This document shows, piece after piece, positions 11,064 to 22,309 of a stretch of DNA of 64,000 bases; the first letter of the stretch is position 1; the number at the start of each line of letters is the position of its first letter. The notes under the pieces are model-generated. The model did not search any database. It had not been told where the DNA came from and saw only the letters and a program-made list of their open reading frames with translations. Source of the stretch: Parus major (lineage: Eukaryota > Chordata > Aves > Passeriformes > Paridae); NCBI RefSeq assembly GCF_001522545.3, contig NC_031771.1, positions 1,229,473 to 1,293,472 of the forward strand, in the 5' to 3' direction. The translations under genes were made by a program, and so were the position numbers.

Positions 11064-11141
11064 TTACATAAATACACAATTAAGGACTTCTTAAAAGGCA
11101 GATTACATAAATAGATATTAAGGTTCTTCTAAAAACACAGA
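11064..11141 (+). repeat. Imperfect tandem duplication of a 39-bp AT-rich unit
   Basis: Copy 1 (11064-11102) and copy 2 (11103-11141) both begin TTACATAAATA, then share TTAAGG, a CTTCT block, an A-run and a final CAGA. Roughly three quarters of positions agree when one or two single-base gaps are allowed. The divergence suggests an old duplication rather than a young microsatellite. Confidence 0.7.
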
Positions 11142-13689
11142 TTATTAACCCACTGGAACCAAATAACTCCTCTGGAGCTGTTCAGAAACACACATGAACA
11201 CTTGGAAGTGCCCCCATTACCAACCCTGAGGTCCTGCATCTTCTCCCACAGTGACTTTACAATGCCTGTAAATGTATGTGTGGAGAGCAGATACTTCTGG
11301 AGTCTGCTTGCTTAGAAAACTGCTCTTCCACAACTTAAAAGGAGAACAGGCCAGTTCTATCAAAAGGTTGCATAAAAAAAGAAGACAAGCTAACAATTGT
11401 TCTCAAATCCAGACTGCACGTGGAGCCATTTCAGAACCTGATGGGTGCACTGAATTTCCATGGAAACTCAACCACCCAAAATGTACACACACTTGTGAAG
11501 CCAGAAGTAGTCAGAATCTGCCAAGGTAGATTCTACCCAGCAGAAGGGAGTTAAGCACTGAAGCAAAATACTCATTTCCCCTCCACCTCCAGCATGGTCC
11601 AGACACTACACTTACCCCAAGATTCATCTATCCACATTGTCTCCCTGAGACCAACCCTGCCTTCTAAATGTTCCCCAGCAGTATAAGGGATGCCAACTGG
11701 ATGGATGTGTGCTGGGATGAGTGTGGAAAACAGTGCCATTGCAGAGAATGAAAGCCCAGGGAACTCTTCTCAAAGAATTCCTTTTCCACTTAGAAGAACT
11801 CTTGGATGCCTGAGGAGAGGCGAGAGAGAGAGATGGAGCACATTTTCAGAGGAAACAAAAACCAAAATTCCAGTTGAAGAGCTAGATCAGATTTCACTGC
11901 TGCCCTGGCACAGAGCAGTTTGCCTGACAAGGGTTGTACAGAATAGCATAAAAAGTGTGCTATGTGTGTCCTAGAAAAGGGGACAGGCAGCCAGCCTGCT
12001 GTGGTAAGAAACAAGAAACCCACCTGATTCTGCACAGTATTTTGGAGGTGCCCAAGTACCCATCACTGTTTGCAGCTTGAGATCTAAGCCCTGTTGCACC
12101 ACTGACATCTTCACATCCTCTTTCCACTTGCCCCTCCCCCCAGTGGCTGACCCATGGTCAGCCCCAAAACATCCATGACTGACCCCAGACTGCTGAGAGC
12201 CCCAAAACAGATGCATCTCTGTGCATGTATAAGTGGCAGAAACAGAGGGAGAATAAAGTCAAGCTTCTGTTTGCAGGGTTTCAGTAAATTTCATCAGGAA
12301 GCCAAACACTTCTTCCCATAGAAGCTGTTACCTGTGTATTGAATAAACACAGCAACTCCTGTGACTAAGAGACACAGCACTTGGCGTGTCCACTCGGCCT
12401 CAGCTTTTGAAAGGCTGTTTGCAGGACTCCTCTAGTCCTGCACAGCTCTGCCAGGTTTCCTGTGCTGACACTGATGCAGGGGCTGTGGGAAGAGGAAGAG
12501 CTCTGGGAGCGCAGGAGCAGCAGGAGTTAAGCACAAGTAGTGCTTTAGGGAGAATAAAAGCCGCTGTAAGAGGAAAGCTGGCTGCCTGACAAACACGTTC
12601 CAGCAAATATCATTATCTTTAAGGCCTGCTGCTTTACCAGTCAGCGGTAGCTGATAACAACAGACACCACAAGAGCGAGTGGCTGAGGATAGAATAGTCC
12701 CTGTAAAAGCCCCGACTGACTTGTGCTCTCACAATGCCCAGCTGAATGCCCAACCCATGTGAATGGGAAGACAGACACTCCCTGCCCAGCGGCCCCTCTG
12801 TGGGGTCCACACCGGTTCCCTGTCCCTGGTTTTACCCCCATTTGAAGCTCAGTGCAGAGGACCAGGAGCTGCCAGCTCCCTGTTCTGCCCAGGGCTGGAG
12901 CTGATGAGCTCGGCAAAGGCTTCCCAGGCTCTGGTGCCAGGCAAACCGGTCCCTCCTGGCAGTGCCAGACCGGAGCCCTGGAGGCAGGAACAGAGAGCAT
13001 GGTGGCACTTGCCAGCTCACAGGCAGAACGAAGAGAAAAACAACCATTTGCTTCAATCCATGACAAAAAATAGATTGTACCGCTCCAAACGTGACAGACC
13101 TAAGAAAATGCAGAGGAAAATGATCCTACCATTTTCTATTTTTTGTCCAGTCATACCCCTGGTTGATTCTTCCAAAAAGGAGGCTTTACAGAAAGAAAAA
13201 AAGAAGCTAACCCATCAACCCCAACCTTCTCCAACTACTTGTGTCAGAATTGTTTAGACCTGAAGGAAAAGCAAGAGTGTTGTTACGGACACAAAGCAAG
13301 GTAAATCCAGGTGAATGAGTCCTGGGATAAAGTCTGCACGGTCTCGGGGGAATCTCTTCCTTTTAGTTTGCCGAGACGGTGCTGGGGGAGCTCGAGGAGC
13401 AGCTGAGATCTGCAGGCTTGCTTAGGCCACTGAAGTAACACGTGCCTTAGGTATTGCTGCCCTTATTGCAGAGTGTACCCTGAACTACAGAGGTTCTGTT
13501 TCTGGGGAACAACCAGCTGACAGCAATATCTGGACCCTCTGCTTCTGCTGGGGAAAGACATTTCCCTCGAGTGCTCCTCTACTGATAAAGGCAGTCACTG
13601 GCCCTTAATTACTGCTTGGGACTGCCATTGTCCAGAGCCTAGGAGTCCTTCTTTCTTCTCCACAGAGCTGGTGATATTAGTGTAGGTTT
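11142..13689. other. Long spacer, no gene recognised
   Basis: About 2.5 kb without a defensible feature. A (GA)n-like tract lies at about 11820-11833. Short open frames occur on both strands, the longest 164 codons on + (12763-13257), with no domain. AT content rises around 11230-11420 and 13060-13220 without clear motif clusters. Confidence 0.5.
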
Positions 13690-13870
13690 TCCTTCTGTTT
13701 TCAATTCTTTGTCCATGACAGATTTCACAGCAGGAAACAGTTCTGTGGCATATGGCCACTAAATTACTGAAACTTCAGAAACTTCTGTCCATGAGTTAAT
13801 TTTAAAACTGAAGAAACAGAATTTTTTTAAAAAAAAACACTACACTAGACCACATAAAAAAACCCTTCCC
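13690..13870. other. AT-rich patch with A/T homopolymers
   Basis: Contains GAGTTAATTTTAAAACTG and then TTTTTTTAAAAAAAAA near 13826. The homopolymer makes this weaker as an enhancer candidate than islands with diverse motifs. Confidence 0.25.
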
Positions 13871-14639
13871 TTTCTTCCCTAGCCTTGCACACTCTCTCTC
13901 CTGGGTTGCAGAACCAGCCCTGCCATGGCTGTCCCTGTATGAGGGTGTGCAGCATATATAACTGGCATAAAGTTCTACAGATGCATCAAGACTAGGGAGG
14001 AACTGGGGGTGGTGGGGGGGAAGAGATCAAAAAAGGAAACTCACAGAATTATCAATCCAAACCCACAGAATGACTGGAAAATCAAACAAACTAAAGCCAC
14101 ACATGTTTTGGGCATCTCCAGTTCTCCCTCTGCCCTGTGCCAGGATAGATTCTCCTCAACTCACGTTCCTTCTGGAGTGCACAAGACAGCTCTGTGTAAG
14201 CATGTGGTACAAGTAAATTGTGTCTTCAGGCTCTAGCCAAAATACTGTGAAAGATAAGCTGTCTTGGGTTTGGGCTTTTCAACTTGACAAAGGAGGAACT
14301 GGGCAAACCTAATGATTCCAGTGAAGGAGTTGGGGTCGGATTTCCTGTGAAGATACACCACCGGCAAGACAAAGCTTGCAGGTGGTGCAGGGCTGGCGAA
14401 AGCTGGCCAACACAGCAGCCCTGCCCAGGCTGGGCACATGGGGCTTAAACTGGGCACAGCCAAGAGCCCTTCCTTCCCAGCCCAGCCCAGCAAACCACAA
14501 AGGCCGCACTGCGAGCCCAGACAACACCACCCGAAAGTCCCAGCAGAACCTCCCTGCAACCCAGGGAGCTCCTCTGCAAAGCAGGAGGCTAGTGCTGCTC
14601 CCAACAGCCTGATTGCATCTGGCACGGCCAAGGTTTCTC
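13871..14639. other. GC-rich spacer with a G-rich tract
   Basis: A G-rich run at 14005-14020 (GGGGGTGGTGGGGGGG) could support a quadruplex on the + strand. The remainder, about 14380-14630, is CAG-rich with overlapping chance open frames. Confidence 0.5.
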
Positions 14640-15200
14640 AGTGAGAAAATGTACAGCTCCCTAATGCTGTTGACAGAAAGCCACACTCAGACCTTTTCAG
14701 AGGCTCTCAGGAGTTATTACCACAGATTAACTATGGCGGGAGCAAAAAGGTTTAAAGTCTTGTTTATAGTTAGCCCGTGGCTCTAAATTAGCAACTTCTT
14801 TCTGAAATGATCAATTGAGTCACAGGCGTTAATGAGTCAGGCTTAGCCAGGAGGGGTGAGGAAGGAGGGAGAAAGATCTGGAGCCACGGCTTTGCAAAAA
14901 GGCAGTATGAAAATCTCAGTAATTTCTGAAGTCAAACTGTATTTTAATCAGTGCCTCCCAAATCAGATGAAGAAGCCACACTGTGACTTTCCCAGCTGTA
15001 ATAAATGGAAGTCTGGTTTCACATTTGCATGATTTTGAAGGTCAAATGCCTGCTATCCAAGTCTTACTGATCCATATGGACTAGAAATGCCACAATATGC
15101 AATCATCATGAAGGCAGATTGTCTCCTGTAAATCTGTCCTTTTTGTAACACATTCCGAATGTACCGTATTGGATGGATTATAAATCCATTCAGGAAACGC
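14640..15200. other. Large AT-rich island pair, strong candidate conserved non-coding element
   Basis: There are two sub-islands. The first (about 14700-14845) holds CAGATTAACTATGG, CTCTAAATTAGC and two AP-1/MAF-type TGAGTCA words at 14816-14822 and 14833-14839. The second (about 14900-15200) holds an ATTTGCAT octamer at 15023-15030, a CCATATGG palindrome near 15072, and a complex unique tract up to GGATTATAAATCC. Motif diversity and the length of non-repetitive AT-rich sequence argue for a regulatory element; this is an inference. Confidence 0.45.
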
Positions 15201-16213
15201 AGACACCGGTTTTGTGGGAGGGATATGCGGGATGCGGTGTGTGCGTGGCTCCGGGAGCGGCAGGGACAGATGGCCCAGGCCTGCCCTCCCCAGAGTCAGC
15301 GGGAGCGCTGCCATCCCCTGCACACGATGGAAGCCCGCATTTGGGCAGAAAGGGGCCTTTATTAGCACAAGGCTGAGTCAGTCTGCATCTAGGAATGAAA
15401 AGCGCTGGAAAAACAGGCAGGCAGGGCTGTGGGAGCCGTCCCCTGAAGGGAGCAGGCTGCTATTTGTCTCCCAGCTCCTCGTTGAACGGTCTGGGCGGCA
15501 CGTGGGGCTGGGGACCAGACGGCTACAATACTCTGCTCCTCCATTCCTCGGGCAGGGGAAAGCACAGGAATGCTGCCTCACATGAAACCAACAGCCATTA
15601 CTCCCAACCTAGGGACTTGGGAATGACATGCGTTTTCCTCTGAGGGAAGGGCTGGGTGGTCCCTGCTCTCTCCCGCAGCCTCAGAGCACATGGCGCTTCC
15701 CTTTCTCCACTTTAACAGATCCCTTTACACGTTGCCATTTTTTCTCCCAGCACATGCAATTGAAAAGAGACATATGGAGACCAGCATGCAAACCCTGCAA
15801 ACATTTCAGCTTTGCTTCAAAACTAATTCTAATCCATTTTTTTGAACTTCTTTTTTTTCCCCACCCACTTCTGCTACCTCTGGAGCGAGTTCCCAAGAAT
15901 CCAGGGGGTGGCTTAAGCCAACACAGCAATTCTCAGCAAGTGCCAGGGTGCCTGCCCACCAAACGTTCTTCCTCGTCTTATTTCTTAATCACATGCAGAC
16001 AGAGGGTCACCCGCAGCACATTCCCACCAGAGCCTGGGAGCTGCTGGCAGGGAGAGCTGGGATCAGCACAACTGGGAAACCATATCTTGACAGCAATCCA
16101 CCCGGAGCTGCATCATGCAGCGGCTCCCCTCTTTTTTCCCGGTACCAAGGAAAAGCCCCGTAGTACAAGCTGTGAAAATCCTGCTGCAAGCCTGTGCTGA
16201 GCATTACCTGGGA
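15201..16213. other. Spacer with moderate CpG and pyrimidine tracts
   Basis: CpGs are moderately frequent at 15205-15340. A strong acceptor-like word, TTTTTTCTCCCAG, ends at 15750 but no donor follows at exon distance. A pyrimidine tract lies near 15847-15862. No gene is called. Confidence 0.45.
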
Positions 16214-16482
16214 ACGAGGCAGGCACGAGCCGAACAGACCTTTACAACAGGACGTGCATCTGCCAAGACAGAAATACGCGGCGAGCTTCTGGTGCTGGCA
16301 GCGCGTCAGGCGCGCAAGCTGTCTGCGCAGCGGCTCCCGCCGGGCCTCCCGGGCTCTGAGCGCGGGCCCACGCCGGCCACACGCTCCCTGTCCCGCCACC
16401 TGAGCGTGCACCACATCGGCAGGGCTCCGGGGAACGGGAACCCTTCCAGGGCTTTCCGTGCAAACGCTCTGCGGCAGGCGCG
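16208..16482 (-). promoter_or_regulatory. CpG-dense patch, possible small promoter / first exon on minus strand
   Basis: About 30 CpG dinucleotides fall in roughly 270 bp, by far the densest in the window, in a GC-rich context resembling a small CpG island. On the minus strand the patch ends at CCCAG|GTAATGC (exon border at 16208), a plausible donor for a first exon starting inside the patch. No coding start is recognised. The 242-codon minus open stretch over it (16007-16735) is best explained by a lack of stops in CpG-rich DNA. Alternatives are an orphan CpG island or a germline-unmethylated enhancer. Confidence 0.4.
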
Positions 16483-16559
16483 GAGCTGCTTTTCCCCCTC
16501 TCCCTCTCTCTCTTTTTTGTTCAGTTGCCTGGCATCCGCTAACCCACAAGCTGCTGTTT
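16483..16559. other. Pyrimidine-rich link
   Basis: A CT-rich tract (about 16488-16518) separates the CpG patch from the AT island. On the minus strand it is a GA-rich tract immediately upstream of the possible first exon. Confidence 0.5.
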
Positions 16560-16735
16560 CCCTTTCCAAAGAAGCTCTGATGGGTGGAGGGCCAGGAAAA
16601 ATTAGCCCAACTGATGAATGCAATCTCGACAGAAAATATGTTTTTTATCAGAGACCACATGTTGCCAACAGCAATTAAAGTAAAACTGGGAGATTTCATC
16701 CGATATAAGCCTGCATAAAAACCCCCTGGACCCAC
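16560..16735. other. AT-rich island beside the CpG patch, candidate element
   Basis: Contains GGAAAAATTAGCCC, ATGTTTTTTATCAGAG, an E-box CACATG and AGCAATTAAAGTAAAAC, then a TATAAGCC-like word. Adjacent to the CpG patch, so it may be a promoter-proximal element if that patch is a promoter. Confidence 0.36.
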
Positions 16736-17339
16736 TGATCAGGTGTCTGTCGGCTCAAGAGGATTACTCGGGTGCTCCAGAGCCTGCTGCCACTGGGAAG
16801 GGCAGCCAGGGCCCAGGGCCGGTGCCAGGAATGCCCGGAGCAGCACGTGTGCTCACTGGGAGGCCGCTGCCTGGCCGGTGCTGTGGGCTAGGAGAGCACT
16901 CCCAGGCCTCAGAGGGAAGCACTCAGAATGCCAGCAGAACCTGGCTCCAGGGTGTATTTTATTTACCCACCTTGCCTACAGCCCAAGGAACAAGTGACCA
17001 GAGAGCATGAGAGCTCCAGCAGACGAGGACTTCCCCTCATTAGTGCCATTTGCACTATCTGTGTCACACTTGTGAACTGACAGAGGCTCAGCCTGCCAGC
17101 CATGAGAGGAGCTGAATAAATCACCACAACTGGCAAAGGAGTAACAGGAGCAAACGGCTCCCGCATCTGTCTGAATGTGTGCAGCATGTACAGCAGGCAA
17201 GCCCTGAGAGCCCCTGGTGGATGGATCCACAGAAGAGACAGCAGTGTGGATAATAAAGGCTATGGGGATGATGCAGTGGGCAAACAACAAGGAGAGGCGT
17301 AGGGCAGGAGCAGGTGAGAATCACTGAGCACTTTCCTGG
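16736..17339. other. GC-rich spacer, nothing recognised
   Basis: Unique sequence. CCCCTGGTGGAT near 17213 resembles a weak minus-strand CTCF core. No gene or repeat was recognised. Confidence 0.5.
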
Positions 17340-17480
17340 CAAGCTGAAACCAAGAAGATTTATTTTTCTGACTGGATGAAGCAGAGGACGACAGCTCCTA
17401 GGATCTAACTACAAATAATTCTAAAAGCCTCAGTATAAATAGCTATCATCATGCCCTAACAAACCACTTAAACCACACAG
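17340..17480. other. AT-rich island, weak candidate element
   Basis: Holds AGATTTATTTTTCTGAC, CTACAAATAATTC and AGTATAAATAGC. The last is TATA-box-like but has no promoter context. Weak by motif count. Confidence 0.25.
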
Positions 17481-18409
17481 GTCTGCTTTGGGTACATCAT
17501 CACACTGAAGCCCATGCCAAGGTCAGAGATCTCTATTTCCATGAGTCAGGTGTTTGTTTAGTTCTGGGTCAGAAGACTTGCAGGTCAGAAAAACAAAGCA
17601 GGATTTAGGGACTATCCTGGGCTCAGGGGGAAGAAGAAGGTTCATCAGACCCAGGATTTCAGCCTAGACCGACTGTACTGAGATTCTACAGTGACCAGCA
17701 GCACCTACCAGAGAAGCCAGAAAAGTTTATTCTTCAGACTAGTGTGTGAGATCATGTAATGGATTTATGTCACTCTGCATACATGCAGAGCTAACTACAC
17801 CCATGTACACACAGATACACCCGAATTCAGCCAGCTGGGGTGACAGCCAGCTCAGGTGCCTTGGACACAAACATTTGGGAAGGTTTCTATGGCAGCACAT
17901 CCCATGGGGCCTCAGCACAGGGCTGCAGGGACAAGTCCTTGGTGCAAACCCAACCCCAAAACTCTGCAAAGCCGCTGTTTCCGAAAACCAGCACCTTCTC
18001 CCAGCATCAGCACTGTCTCCACCTCACAGTGTCCTCTTGTTGCCACTTGTGACTCAGTGGAACACTTACTAGAAGGATAAATACCACGAGAAGCTGCTGT
18101 ACATTAGACTGCAGTGTGGCTGCAGGACAGCCAGGCTGGGGCTGCCACAGGAGCACCTGTCGTGCTCCTCCACAGGCAGAGCCACCGGAGCCAGGAATCT
18201 AGGAGGCCCCACACCTTTCAGAGCACAGCTGGATATTAACATACGACAAAAAAATGCCCACATTGCTGCCTGCGAGCCCTGATAATCTCTGACCACCGGT
18301 GTCACAAGCGATGATTTCAGCACTGCTGGCACGATCTGCTCTCCCAGGCATGAGGCTGGAACCTGTGCCACAAACCAGCGACGCTCTCATGGCTGCGCTC
18401 GTCCCCTCC
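17481..18409. other. Spacer, nothing recognised
   Basis: Unremarkable sequence with overlapping short open frames near 17740-18080 in three frames of the + strand, which is the signature of low stop density rather than coding. Confidence 0.5.
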
Positions 18410-18570
18410 AACAGTGACACCAAGTGACATCTGCATTTGGCCCATAAGCAGGGCAGTTCACCTGACACAGGGTGGCCCAATTACTGCTAAAGACCTTGTC
18501 TCTCTGATCCGGAGACGGCCCCGGATCCCAATACAGCTCCCATTTAAGAGTATTACAGAGGAATCAATCA
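18410..18570. other. Low-GC-contrast island, candidate non-coding element
   Basis: Contains GCCCAATTACTGC, CTGATCCGGAGACGG and GAATCAATCACCTG. Less AT-rich than other islands but distinct from the flanking repeats of CAG-type words. A weak inference. Confidence 0.25.
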
Positions 18571-18805
18571 CCTGTCCAAAGGGAGCAGCACGCGGAGCTT
18601 GGCTGTCAGGAGAGGCTGCTCCTTGTGAGCGGTGCATCAGGCTGTGCCTGGAGAGTGGAAGTGACAAAGAGCCAGGCTCGGTGGCCAGCAGTGACCTGCA
18701 GCAAGAGTGGCGGCGGCAGCGGAGCCAGGGAGGCAGCACACGTGCCACAGGCAGTGCCAGGAGAAGCCCCGGAGCAAACAAAGGCTGCTCCTCCTGCCTG
18801 GGCAG
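18571..18805. other. GC-rich lead-in to the minisatellite
   Basis: CAG/GGC-rich unique sequence. The last 22 bases (18784-18805) resemble the right half of the 44-bp minisatellite unit, so the array may begin with a degenerate half copy. Confidence 0.5.
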
Positions 18806-19025
18806 AGTGAGTGCCACGCCGTCCTGGCCAGCCTGCATTGCCTGGGCACAGTGAGTGCCACGCCGTCCTGGCCAGCCTGCATTGCCTGGGCACAGTGAGT
18901 GCCACACTGTCCTGGCCAGCCTGCACTGCCTGGGCACAGTGAGTGCCACACTGTCCTGGCCAGCCTGCATTGCCTGGGCACAGTGAGTGCCACACTGTCC
19001 TGGCCAGCCTGCATTGCCTGGGCGA
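18806..19025 (+). repeat. 44-bp minisatellite, five copies
   Basis: Five head-to-tail 44-bp copies start at 18806, 18850, 18894, 18938 and 18982. Each begins AGTGAGTGCCAC and ends GCCTGGGCAC, except that the last ends GCGA. Copies 1-2 carry CACGCCGTCC where copies 3-5 carry CACACTGTCC, and copy 3 alone has CACTGCC instead of CATTGCC. The array therefore grew by unequal duplication with two sub-types. Because 44 is not a multiple of three, three overlapping repetitive open frames appear on the minus strand; they are artefacts. The array is a likely length polymorphism. Confidence 0.95.
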
Positions 19026-19369
19026 GGCTGGGCTACAGGGAGAAAGGGCCTCTGGACCCATCCTGCTTCAGACACTGGCTTCTGCAGCTATTCAGGGGAA
19101 ATACAGGTACAGAGAACCATCTCTTTTTGACCCTTGGTACCAGCAGCTTCTGGACAGGAAGCGACTGTGTTTGCAACTAAACAGGAGCAAAATTTTGTCA
19201 GGTGTGTGGACTGTTTGCTCTGTAACACACAAAGGCAGGGAGAACAGGCTCTGGTTTATGTAAGGAACCAGCCCTGTTGGCTGTAAAACTGCCAACCCCG
19301 TGTGACTGTAGGGCACCTACAGGACTGGCTTGTGTTCATAGAGAAAACAGAGAGCAAAAGGGTTAAAGA
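19026..19369. other. Spacer, nothing recognised
   Basis: Unique sequence between the minisatellite and an AT island. No motif cluster or exon-like border was seen. Confidence 0.5.
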
Positions 19370-19640
19370 AAATCTCTCTATGGTCAGATCTCATTTAGTA
19401 TCCTGATGCTGATCTAGAAAGGCAACTGCAAAGTAAATTAATAGCATTTCTGAAAAAAAAAACAAACCACCATTTAGGGGTTGTCCATAGGAATGGGAAC
19501 GGGGTACCAATACTCTGATGGAGATATCAAAATAATTACCCACAAAATGTTCATTTCTAATATGCCTGTAAAAGACATTCATTCAGAAAAACACAGGGAA
19601 GGGACACAGAGATGAGCACCAAACAGCAGCAGTGGATTAA
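19370..19640. other. AT-rich island, candidate conserved non-coding element
   Basis: Holds GTAAATTAATAGCATTTC, an A-run, GATATCAAAATAATTACCC and TGTTCATTTCTAATATGCC. A good length of unique AT-rich sequence with several TAAT words. Confidence 0.38.
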
Positions 19641-20369
19641 ACCACTTCCTTTGATTCTAATAAGTCAGAAGTTCAGTCCTGACGAGTGTTACACAACCCA
19701 CAGGGATCCCAATATCTATGAACAAAAATCAAGAGACAGAAGTCAAACATCCTCTGCCTCTGATGGAGCCAGAGGGCCCCAGGCCTGTGACCCTCAGATG
19801 CATCCATGAATGGGAGAAGCGGGACATTACAGCCGAGGGTGACACAGGGCAGGAGGCCAAGCAGCAAGGACGAACTGCAGGATGAAGTCCTCCCTCCATG
19901 GCAGGAGTAATTCCCTCCACTAAAATTCTATTCAGTTCTTCCAAACACCATGGGAGCCCATGTGGGAACCAAAGGGAGCCAAGCTGAGAGGAAATTTAGA
20001 GTCTTTGTTTTAAACTGGGGGACAGTGAAACTACTGGAACACATAAGACAAGGACAGGAATGTGCTGCTCCCTCCCTGGAACTCAGGGTTAGATGTTTGT
20101 TTTCCTGGAAAGACCTCTAAGGAGCTGGGAATGCTACATGCTACTCTTCATTCTCCACATGATCCCATGGCCTTGTCCCAGGCCTGGCTGGCCATCCAGG
20201 GCACTGTGACACCACCACTCCTTCCCACAGGGCTCCTGGGAAAAACCATTAGGAATACATTCAAGTCCTGGGGGCAGATCTTTTCTGGGAGCTAAGCTGT
20301 CGTTCCACTGTGATGACACAGTGCCCAGCAAGCTGGACCAGCAGCACTAACATCAATGCAGCCAGGCTG
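19641..20369. other. Spacer, nothing recognised
   Basis: Balanced composition, no repeats or exon-like borders. Short chance open frames only. Confidence 0.5.
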
Positions 20370-20800
20370 ATCTGTATGTGAAGAAAATTTGGGCTGCATT
20401 TTATACACAGCCTACAAACACCTTGCGGTGAAAACGTTTTTAAAAGGAGAGAAGCCACATGGAAGCAGGCACCAGTCCCCCTCCATAACAGAAGCCATGA
20501 CATTAGTCTGAAGAGCAATATCCTATGCACACAAAGAAATGCTCCTGAAGAAATGAATTCGGAATACCCTTGATCATGTCCTAAACCACAGTTGCAGATA
20601 GGGTGAGTCTCAGTGAGAAAAACCAGACAGCTTCCTCCACCATACACCAACACAGTTGCCAGCAAGGGCAGACAAGTTTCCAGGGCCTTAAACCCCTTAT
20701 TTACCAGAGTATTTCCTTTTTCGTTCAGCTAAGTACCTTATTCTCATTAAGACCCTATTTCACATGCTGGAATCTCAGTGGCCTGGACTACTAAATACCA
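20370..20800. other. Moderately AT-rich stretch, weak candidate element
   Basis: Contains AACGTTTTTAAAAGG, a GAATTCGGAATACCC tract and CTTATTCTCATTAAGACCC. AT content is raised, but homeodomain-type motifs are sparse compared with better islands. Confidence 0.22.
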
Positions 20801-21239
20801 TGTGATGCTTCCCCTAAGGTTTGTCAGTGCTCTTCTCTGGGCTCAGTCCCATTTAAGCACACAAGAGGAAAGTCCCCATCTTCCCGAGGAACTGGGGCTT
20901 GCTGTGTTACCACGGCAGTGGGCTCGTGCTGGAGCTGGGGACGGTTTGGGCTTGCCTGGATGGAAAATACTGTCAGAACGCAAAGGGTGAGCGACAGGGT
21001 CGTGGAAAAGGGTGGGATCACAGTCCGGGCACGACACGTTGCTGACAGGCCTGACAGCAGTGCCTGCCTGCTCTATGACGACAGTCCTTCACCCTCTGCC
21101 TCTCGCAGTGCCCACTGCAGGCTGGCTCCCTGCAGCCTCCAGGGGACCCTGGTTCTGCTGGCCACAGCTCCACAGCCCTTTTCCAAGCTAACCCAACCCT
21201 GCCTGGTGCCAAGCTGCGCACCCACTCTGGGACATCCCG
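20801..21239. other. GC-rich spacer, nothing recognised
   Basis: CpGs are slightly raised around 20985-21050. A minus-strand open stretch overlaps without domains. Confidence 0.5.
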
Positions 21240-21430
21240 GAACAAACACTGAGAAAATTGATGAGAACTTGTGAAACTACCTGTGAAAGTTGTAACTGAC
21301 AACTAATTGATTTTTTACCTGCTCAAGTGCTGGCTGAGTACAACAGGCAACCATCATCTAATGGTCTGATTCCACTACATCCAGCCATGGGAAATGGGGA
21401 AGAAACCCAGGGACGACTTATAACAAAGCA
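21240..21430. other. AT-rich island, candidate non-coding element
   Basis: GAGAAAATTGATGAG, TGACAACTAATTGATTTTTT and CATCATCTAATGG fall within about 120 bp. Two TAAT-type sites and a SOX-like ACAA word make this a moderate candidate. Confidence 0.32.
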
Positions 21431-22309
21431 CAAACAGCCTTTACTTGTCCCCTCTCATCTGGGCAACCCGGCACAGAGTGGGCCAGAGCTCTGGTCAGGA
21501 TGAGAGAAGGGACAGGAACCAAGACCTTCACCAAGCGAAACCTAGTTGTCAGACAGTGCCAGGTCTCTGCTGTTCCCAGGACAAAGGTCCCTTTGCACTC
21601 TCCAGCATTTCAAACCACTCCCCATGCACAGACAAACATGGGAATTGATACCTGTGTCCCCGAACAGCCACAGAATGCATCCTCTAACACAGTATCTGTG
21701 AACACTTTGCTTCCTGAGGCTGTGATGGAATTACAGGTGCTGTGGGTACCTGCAGCCCTCCCTCCCTGGGGTCCTGGACACCTCCTGTGTCCTTCACAGC
21801 CCCACCACGGGACACGGTGGGGAAATGCAGGGAGCTCACCAAGATGCTGCCTTGTGCTGGAGCTGCTCAGGAATGGATAGGGAGGTACTTCTGGTTAAGC
21901 TGTAGGTATTTTCAGGGACTTCAGTTGCTGCAGGACACCTGATCCTCACTCTGGCTTTGCTAATTTGGCCCCTTTCCCCACAGGAATAAAATCTGAAATG
22001 CACTCCAACATGGTGACGACCTGAAACTTCTGCCTATGGCACAGACCTATTTCTAAGCTCTGTCCTGGGCCTCTTTGCACACAATCCGTATGTACTTCCC
22101 AAAAGATCCTAGACACTGGAGTAACCATTCCAGGCTGCTCTGGCTCCATGGGACCAGCGGCAGATCTGCATGTTCTCAGGTGTTACGGGAGCGCTCCGTA
22201 GGTAGAGACTGGAGCCAGGACTGCCCACAGTGCCTGGGATGCTGTGGGTGCTCTGGCAGCCTCTGCCCATCCCTGTGCAGCCCAACTCCAATTACAACCT
22301 CATTCCACT
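21431..22309. other. GC-rich spacer, nothing recognised
   Basis: Unique sequence. A short AT rise at 21955-22020 contains no notable motifs. No gene signal. Confidence 0.5.

Noticed and set aside
16007..16735. 242-codon minus-strand open frame, the longest in the window
   Set aside because: It spans a CpG-dense patch and an AT island, has no recognisable domain, and the opposite strand is also open over much of it. That is the expected result of low stop density.
18806..19025. Regular repeat array considered as CRISPR-like
   Set aside because: Units are contiguous with no unique spacers, and the genome is eukaryotic. It is a minisatellite.
18458..19075. Repetitive 125-205-codon minus-strand frames
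   Set aside because: They are translations of the 44-bp minisatellite in three phases. All phases being open shows the repeat lacks stops, not that it codes.
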